A program made the translations under genes and the position numbers. Positions 53,130 through 57,811 of a stretch of DNA of 57,811 nt are shown here, one piece after another (the stretch's first letter is position 1; each line of letters starts with the position of its first letter). Origin of the DNA: Sulfopaludibacter sp035606355 (lineage in GTDB: Bacteria; Acidobacteriota; Terriglobia; Bryobacterales; Bryobacteraceae); the NCBI GenBank assembly GCA_035606355.1, contig DATNFO010000022.1:1-57811 (forward strand), written 5' to 3'. The notes under the pieces are model-generated. The model was not told the origin of the DNA, did not search any database, and saw nothing but the letters and a program-made list of their open reading frames with translations.

Positions 53130-56100
53130 TCTTGAAATTCCGACCCCGCCGATGGAAACAGCACGCGGGCGATCGTTCCCGCTTCCGAGCGGAGTTCGAG
53201 TGTGCCTCGAAGTTGCCGAACCATACCCTGTACCAGCATCAGGCCGAGCGACGACGTTTGTTTATAATCAAGTCCGGCGGGTAACCCTCGACCCGTGTCT
53301 GCGACGATCAGCTCGATTCGCCTCCCCTCCTCATGAATCCCAATGCGGATGGTTCCAGCCTCGGGCGGCGGAAAAGCGTGCTTGCAGGCATTTGAAACCA
53401 GCTCGTTGAGCAGCATCGCAAACGGGATTGCCCGCTCGAGCTCTAACGTCACTCCCGCCTCTCCGTCGAATTCCACCCGAACCCTCTGCTCAAGGCTGTA
53501 GAACCGCACAAGGCTCGGCACCAACCTCCGGGCACAACTAGTCAGCTCGATGTTGGCGAAAGATGTTCCCTGGTATAACTGCTCATGGATGGACGATATT
53601 GCCAAGACGCGGTTGCGTGTTTCTTCGAAAAGTGCAAGTACGCTCTTCTCTTCGATTTGTCTGGCCTGCAAGTTCAGCAAACTTACAATCACCTGAAGAT
53701 TGTTCTTGACACGGTGGTGAACTTCCTTCAGTAGCGCCTCCTTTTCGGAGACCGATATCCGCAGCAGCTCGGCGTGTTGCTTCAGCTTTTCACTCGCCAG
53801 CCGATGCTCGGTAACATCGCGCATGATATTAACAAACCCTCGTAACGTGCCCTGCGGATCGCGGATCGCTGTTACCACGCCGCTGGCAAAGAAACGGCTA
53901 CCGTCTTTCCGAACGTGCCAGCGCTCGTCCTCAGAGTTACCCGTTCTCCTGGCCCGCTCGAGCTCCTGTTCTGGCGCACCTGCCTCGACATCCTCAATCG
54001 TAAAGATTCTGCGAAAAGGCTGGCCCACCACTTCGGAATCGGTGTATCCGAAGATTCTCTGTGCCCCAACGTTCCAGTTGGAAATGCGGCCCTCCGGATT
54101 CAACTGAAACAGGGCGTGGTCCTCAACGTTTTCCACTAACAAACGGAAGCGTTCCTCACTCTCCCGGAGCGCCTCGCTCGCAATGTGGCGAGCCGTCACA
54201 TCGCGCATGTTCACCTGAACGACTTGCCGGTTGCCGATCACGTATCGATTAGCCACCAGATCCGCATATATCTTTCGTCCGTCCCTCGCTAACAACACAA
54301 CGCCATCATGGCGAACAATCTCCTTGGAAGAGGCCTCACTGACGATCTTCATCGCCTGCGGCGCATTCCGGAATGCCTCTAATTCCGAAAGTGAACGGCC
54401 CACCCATTCTTCGCGCGGATAAACTGTCAGTTCCAGCGCGAATGGATTCACATCTGTAACCCTCTCGCGTTCTACATCGCAAACTACCATGCCGTCTTTA
54501 GCTGTCTCAAAAAGACGCTGGTAACGGATTTCAGCCTCTTCGCGGCGCTCCGTAATGTCCTCGATCGCCAGCAGCACCCGCCGCTGTTGCTCGCCCTCCG
54601 CCGAGATTCGCCTCGCATTCAGCCGCATTCTCCTTCGGCCAATGTGAGGAAAGATGTGCTCCATCTCGAAATCCTGGAAGGAGTCATTTCGAAATAAGGT
54701 ATCGCCAATCAGCTCCCGGAGTCGTGGAGTATTCCATTGACCGTTGCCCAAATCATAGAGGAGCCGGCCCTCGGTTTCGGTGCGCGAAACCTGGAATGTT
54801 TCATAAAACGCAGAGGTTGCGCGCTGGACTCTCAAATCGGCATCCAGGACCACAAGCGGCTCCCGCACCGTCTCGATCAGACTTTCGGCGAAGTCACGCG
54901 CTTCTTCTGTGGCTCGGAGTGTCTTCTTCAGGATGTCAACGTCGAAGAAAATGACGACCGCGCCATCAATGCGATTGTCAACGGTTCGGTAGGGACGAAT
55001 GGAGACCGAATACCAGTGTCCACTGTTGTCCTGAATTTCGAGTTGTTCGGCCCGCAACCTCTCGATAACGTTGCGCATGAGCGGCTGCAGAGCCTGTAAG
55101 TCGATGCGGCCGTCCAGATGAGTGACAGGATGACCAACGTCGAGAGCGCGGACGCCCAGCACTGCTTCAGACGCAGTACTGAACCGCCGCAAACGTAGGT
55201 CGTTATCGACCATCAGAAAAGGGACGTCCACTGCGGACAACAGATTTCCGAAGTCGCTATTCGAGGTATTTAACTCAGTGTTGCGAGTTTGCAGCTCCTC
55301 ATTCAGGGTGGTTAATTCCTCGTTGGCGCTCTGCAATTCTTCTTTCGTCGTGCTCAGTTCTTCGTTCGTGCTCTGCAGTTCTTCATTGGCGCTTTGGACT
55401 TCTTCATTCGAAGCCCATAACTCCTCCGAATGAGCTTCGTGATCTTCATGAGCGTTGCGCAGTTGCTCGCGCAGTTCGAGAATCTGCCTTTCGAGGTCCT
55501 GGTTGGTGGCATCCAGGGACGTCGTGTAGTCTGTGGCGTCCGCCGGAGCCGACGGGGCCGCCGGAAGCGCTGGCGGAGATTGCGAGCGGCTTTCCAGAAA
55601 CGCCACCACGAAGTAATGCTCTGACGGATCTGCACCTGGAATCGGAGTTACTTCGACCGCGATTTCACGCCGTTCTCCCTGAAAATCGACGGCAATTGCC
55701 GATTCCATAACCGACACGTTCTGGCGGGTGGCAGCCTCAACCAGCGAGCGAAGATGAGGAGCCAGACCTTCGCGTGCCATTCGTATCAAATTAAGGCTAG
55801 CCTGGCCGGGAACCGGTTCGAGGTAGAATCCGGTTCGACCGCGGAAGTGCAGAATCTCCATGTCCGTGTTGATGACAACAGCCGGTGGCGAATACTTGCT
55901 CTGCAATACCAGATCGGCCTTCTTCTGAAGTTCGAGTCCCGCAGCCGTGGTTCTGACCTTTACGATTTCAGGTTCCTGATCGCCGCCGCGGTTCGCGGTA
56001 AGGTTGAGCGTCAGCCTTACAGGCTCGGCTGTGCGACTATAGATTCGGTTCTGTTTATCAACAACCGCGAATAGATCGCTGGCTGAATTGATCGTCTCGG

Positions 56101-57541
56101 CCGTGCCCAGTACGAGCAGGCCCGTCTCGTTCAGGCTGTAGTGGAAGATGGGCAGAACCTTGCGTTGCAAGACGCCGTCCAGGTAGATCAACAGGTTGCG
56201 ACAGCTGATCAAATCCATGTGGGCAAAGGGCGGGTCGTTCGTTACATCCTGACGTGCAAAGACGCATAACTCTCGGATCGCCTTGGAGACTTGATATCCC
56301 CGCTCAACGCGAACAAAGAAACGCCTCAGCCGTTCTGCCGTCACAACCTGACCGATAAACTCGGGGTATATTCCTGCGCGAGCGCGGTCAAGCGCCACGT
56401 CGCTGACGTCCGTCCCGAACATTTGCACTACATGGGTTAAATCCAGTTCTTCGAGCAATTCTTTAATGCAGATAGCCAGCGAGTATAACTCTTCTCCCGT
56501 AGCGCAGCCGGGAACCCAGACGCGGAAAGGCTCGCCTGACCGTCTTTGCTTGAGCATGCCTCTCAAAAGTTCGGTAAGAGCCTCGAACACCGGTGGGTCA
56601 CGAAAAAAATTCGTGACGCTGATTAATAGATCCCGGTACAATTCGCGCGCTTCGCCCGGATCTTTATCAAGCGCCTGGACATACTCTTTCAGGGTCTCCG
56701 TGTGTTTCACGAGCATGCGTCTTCCAATGCGGCGCCTGATCGTGTTGATCTTGTAATGTGAAAAATCGATCTTCGTTTGTCTGTACAGAATCTGGAACAG
56801 TTTGCTGAGTTCGCCGTCTCCCTCGGGAAGGGAGTCCGCCCTGCGTTCGCCCGAAGCAGGTGGCCGGACCAACGGATGTTGACTCAGACGGACAAGTTCG
56901 CGCGCGATATTGGCCGGTGGGAGGACATAATCAATTGCTCCAGTCGTAATTGCGTTCCGCGGCATGCCGGGGTGTTGAGCGGATGCTTCATCCTGGGCAA
57001 ACGTCAGGCCGCATTCTTCTTTAATGGCTCTCACGCCGAGGCTGCCGTCCGAAGCGTTGCCGGAGAGGATGACGCCGATGGCGCGGCTGCCTTGCGCCTG
57101 CGCTAAGGAACGAAAGAACGCGTCAATGGGTAAATGCAGACCCGGCTCGCGCTTCTCCAGACGGAGAACCCCGTCCTGCAAGACCATCGTCGTGTTCGGC
57201 GGAATGACGTAGACCTCATTGGGCCGAACCGGCATGTTGTCCTCGACATTCCGGACCGGCATTGCCGTGTCTTTCGCCAGTATGTCGGGTAGCTGACTGG
57301 TATGTTTCGGATCCAGGTGCTGAACGATCACGAAGGCCATGTCCGTGTCGTCCGGCAGAGCCTGAAGCAGACGTTTGAACGCGTCTAATCCACCCGCGGA
57401 GCCTCCAATACCAACAATCGGAAAAACGTGATCGCGGAGTGGGCTCGCATCCTCGGCCCTCGCGACACTGCTTTCAATCTGGCCCGGTTGGGAATATTCC
57501 TCCTCAGTGGGAGGTGCGTTGTTTTCTTCAAAATCGGGCAT
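53126..57541 (-). CDS. CheB-CheR-PAS histidine kinase fusion
   Basis: A 1471-residue fusion. Residues 40-220 are a CheB methylesterase-like domain (IGGSAGGLDAF, VQHLDPKHTSQL, LSGNASDGSLG) without its receiver. Residues 245-510 are a CheR methyltransferase (HYKINTIRRRIGRRM, VPGCATGEELYSLA, FGTDVSDVALDRA). A heptad coiled coil follows (NEEVQSANEELQSTNEELS), then four PAS domains and a HisKA_2-type kinase (HHRVKNNLQVIVSLLNLQAR) with an ATPase end (LNELVSNACKHA, DTGRGLPAG). Such fusions are proposed to couple methylation-like chemistry to kinase control. There are no transmembrane segments, so the signal is cytoplasmic. Confidence 0.92.
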   Translation of the reverse strand: MPDFEENNAPPTEEEYSQPGQIESSVARAEDASPLRDHVFPIVGIGGSAGGLDAFKRLLQALPDDTDMAFVIVQHLDPKHTSQLPDILAKDTAMPVRNVEDNMPVRPNEVYVIPPNTTMVLQDGVLRLEKREPGLHLPIDAFFRSLAQAQGSRAIGVILSGNASDGSLGVRAIKEECGLTFAQDEASAQHPGMPRNAITTGAIDYVLPPANIARELVRLSQHPLVRPPASGERRADSLPEGDGELSKLFQILYRQTKIDFSHYKINTIRRRIGRRMLVKHTETLKEYVQALDKDPGEARELYRDLLISVTNFFRDPPVFEALTELLRGMLKQRRSGEPFRVWVPGCATGEELYSLAICIKELLEELDLTHVVQMFGTDVSDVALDRARAGIYPEFIGQVVTAERLRRFFVRVERGYQVSKAIRELCVFARQDVTNDPPFAHMDLISCRNLLIYLDGVLQRKVLPIFHYSLNETGLLVLGTAETINSASDLFAVVDKQNRIYSRTAEPVRLTLNLTANRGGDQEPEIVKVRTTAAGLELQKKADLVLQSKYSPPAVVINTDMEILHFRGRTGFYLEPVPGQASLNLIRMAREGLAPHLRSLVEAATRQNVSVMESAIAVDFQGERREIAVEVTPIPGADPSEHYFVVAFLESRSQSPPALPAAPSAPADATDYTTSLDATNQDLERQILELREQLRNAHEDHEAHSEELWASNEEVQSANEELQSTNEELSTTKEELQSANEELTTLNEELQTRNTELNTSNSDFGNLLSAVDVPFLMVDNDLRLRRFSTASEAVLGVRALDVGHPVTHLDGRIDLQALQPLMRNVIERLRAEQLEIQDNSGHWYSVSIRPYRTVDNRIDGAVVIFFDVDILKKTLRATEEARDFAESLIETVREPLVVLDADLRVQRATSAFYETFQVSRTETEGRLLYDLGNGQWNTPRLRELIGDTLFRNDSFQDFEMEHIFPHIGRRRMRLNARRISAEGEQQRRVLLAIEDITERREEAEIRYQRLFETAKDGMVVCDVERERVTDVNPFALELTVYPREEWVGRSLSELEAFRNAPQAMKIVSEASSKEIVRHDGVVLLARDGRKIYADLVANRYVIGNRQVVQVNMRDVTARHIASEALRESEERFRLLVENVEDHALFQLNPEGRISNWNVGAQRIFGYTDSEVVGQPFRRIFTIEDVEAGAPEQELERARRTGNSEDERWHVRKDGSRFFASGVVTAIRDPQGTLRGFVNIMRDVTEHRLASEKLKQHAELLRISVSEKEALLKEVHHRVKNNLQVIVSLLNLQARQIEEKSVLALFEETRNRVLAISSIHEQLYQGTSFANIELTSCARRLVPSLVRFYSLEQRVRVEFDGEAGVTLELERAIPFAMLLNELVSNACKHAFPPPEAGTIRIGIHEEGRRIELIVADTGRGLPAGLDYKQTSSLGLMLVQGMVRQLRGTLELRSEAGTIARVLFPSAGSEFQE

Positions 57542-57565
57542 TCTGGCCGGAGTCCTTTCCCTACG

Positions 57566-57811
57566 TCACGCTTTACTCGTGCCCGGTGTTCTCGTGGATC
57601 GCAGCACATCGAAATCGTCGAGCCTTTTTCTGAGATCAAATAGCTTGTTCATCAGACGATCTCTTTCAGTCTCATCGTGAATAGAAGCTATCCAGGTCAG
57701 CGCGACGTCATAGCCCTCTCGAGCGTTGGCCATGGCAGCGTGAGCCGCGGCTGGATCTCCGCTCTCGATCGCTGCGAGATCCAGGAATGTCTTGCAAAGG
57801 TCGAGTTCATT
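57566..57811 (-). CDS. Small hypothetical protein, start beyond window
   Basis: The minus-strand frame is open from the window edge to TGA at 57568-57566, coding 81 residues (CKTFLDLAAIESGDPAAAHA, then ANAREGYDVALTWIASIHDE, ending PGTSKA). It is mostly helical and charged. It lies 25 bases upstream of the CheB-CheR kinase on the same strand, so it probably belongs to the same operon. No family was recognised and the 5' end is outside the window. Confidence 0.6.
   Translation of the reverse strand, partial: NELDLCKTFLDLAAIESGDPAAAHAAMANAREGYDVALTWIASIHDETERDRLMNKLFDLRKRLDDFDVLRSTRTPGTSKA

Overview
The window looks like a chromosome segment of an Acidobacteriota bacterium from the Bryobacterales / Candidatus Solibacter group. 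This rests on protein family content: three large secreted proteins carry TIGR03437-type modules, an M56 peptidase carries a TIGR03435-type tail, a TIGR02999-type ECF sigma factor overlaps a TPR-bearing Ser/Thr kinase, and the DNA is GC-rich with dispersed palindromic repeats. Everything here was read by eye, with no database searches.

Layout. 1-7640 is housekeeping: mutS and a glutamate dehydrogenase on the minus strand, then pyruvate kinase, a short-chain dehydrogenase and a ROK sugar kinase on the plus strand. 7717-9748 holds a small hypothetical gene converging on an ABC exporter. 9862-10345 is a repeat locus, a perfect 26-bp-stem hairpin followed by five tandem units of about 82 bp; a one-unit inverted relative lies at 116-296. 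10413-14709 is envelope and division: uppP overlapping ftsK, then a PAP2 phosphatase. 14778-22436 is mostly minus-strand: a GH115-like enzyme, a serine hydrolase/esterase fusion, a BlaI / M56-TIGR03435 pair and the nitrosative-stress repair protein Ric with a CRP/FNR-type operator. 22531-28251 encodes a secreted YVTN-propeller/TIGR03437 protein and a TPR lipoprotein.

A tRNA-Glu(CTC) gene at 28283-28357 is the target of a small decayed genomic island. Its last 24 bases recur 22/24 at 31402-31425. Between the two copies lie an unusual Fic enzyme with an IF2_N-like N-terminus, a tyrosine-recombinase fragment, a DUF433 protein and a toxin-antitoxin pair whose toxin seems to have lost its start codon. 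A further tRNA scrap and a truncated acetyltransferase follow.

31947-35301 is an ECF sigma / Ser-Thr kinase operon. Two large secreted TIGR03437-type proteins follow (35550-41984). 42022-47788 is an accessory block of small oxidoreductases, SnoaL-like proteins and TetR and AraC regulators, interspersed with broken genes (hipA, doxX, an F420-type reductase). A secreted hypothetical protein, a di-heme cytochrome c and decayed remnants follow. The right end is a minus-strand signalling operon: a 5'-truncated small gene, then a CheB-CheR-PAS histidine kinase, a REC-PAS histidine kinase and a single-domain response regulator, the last three joined by 4-bp overlaps.
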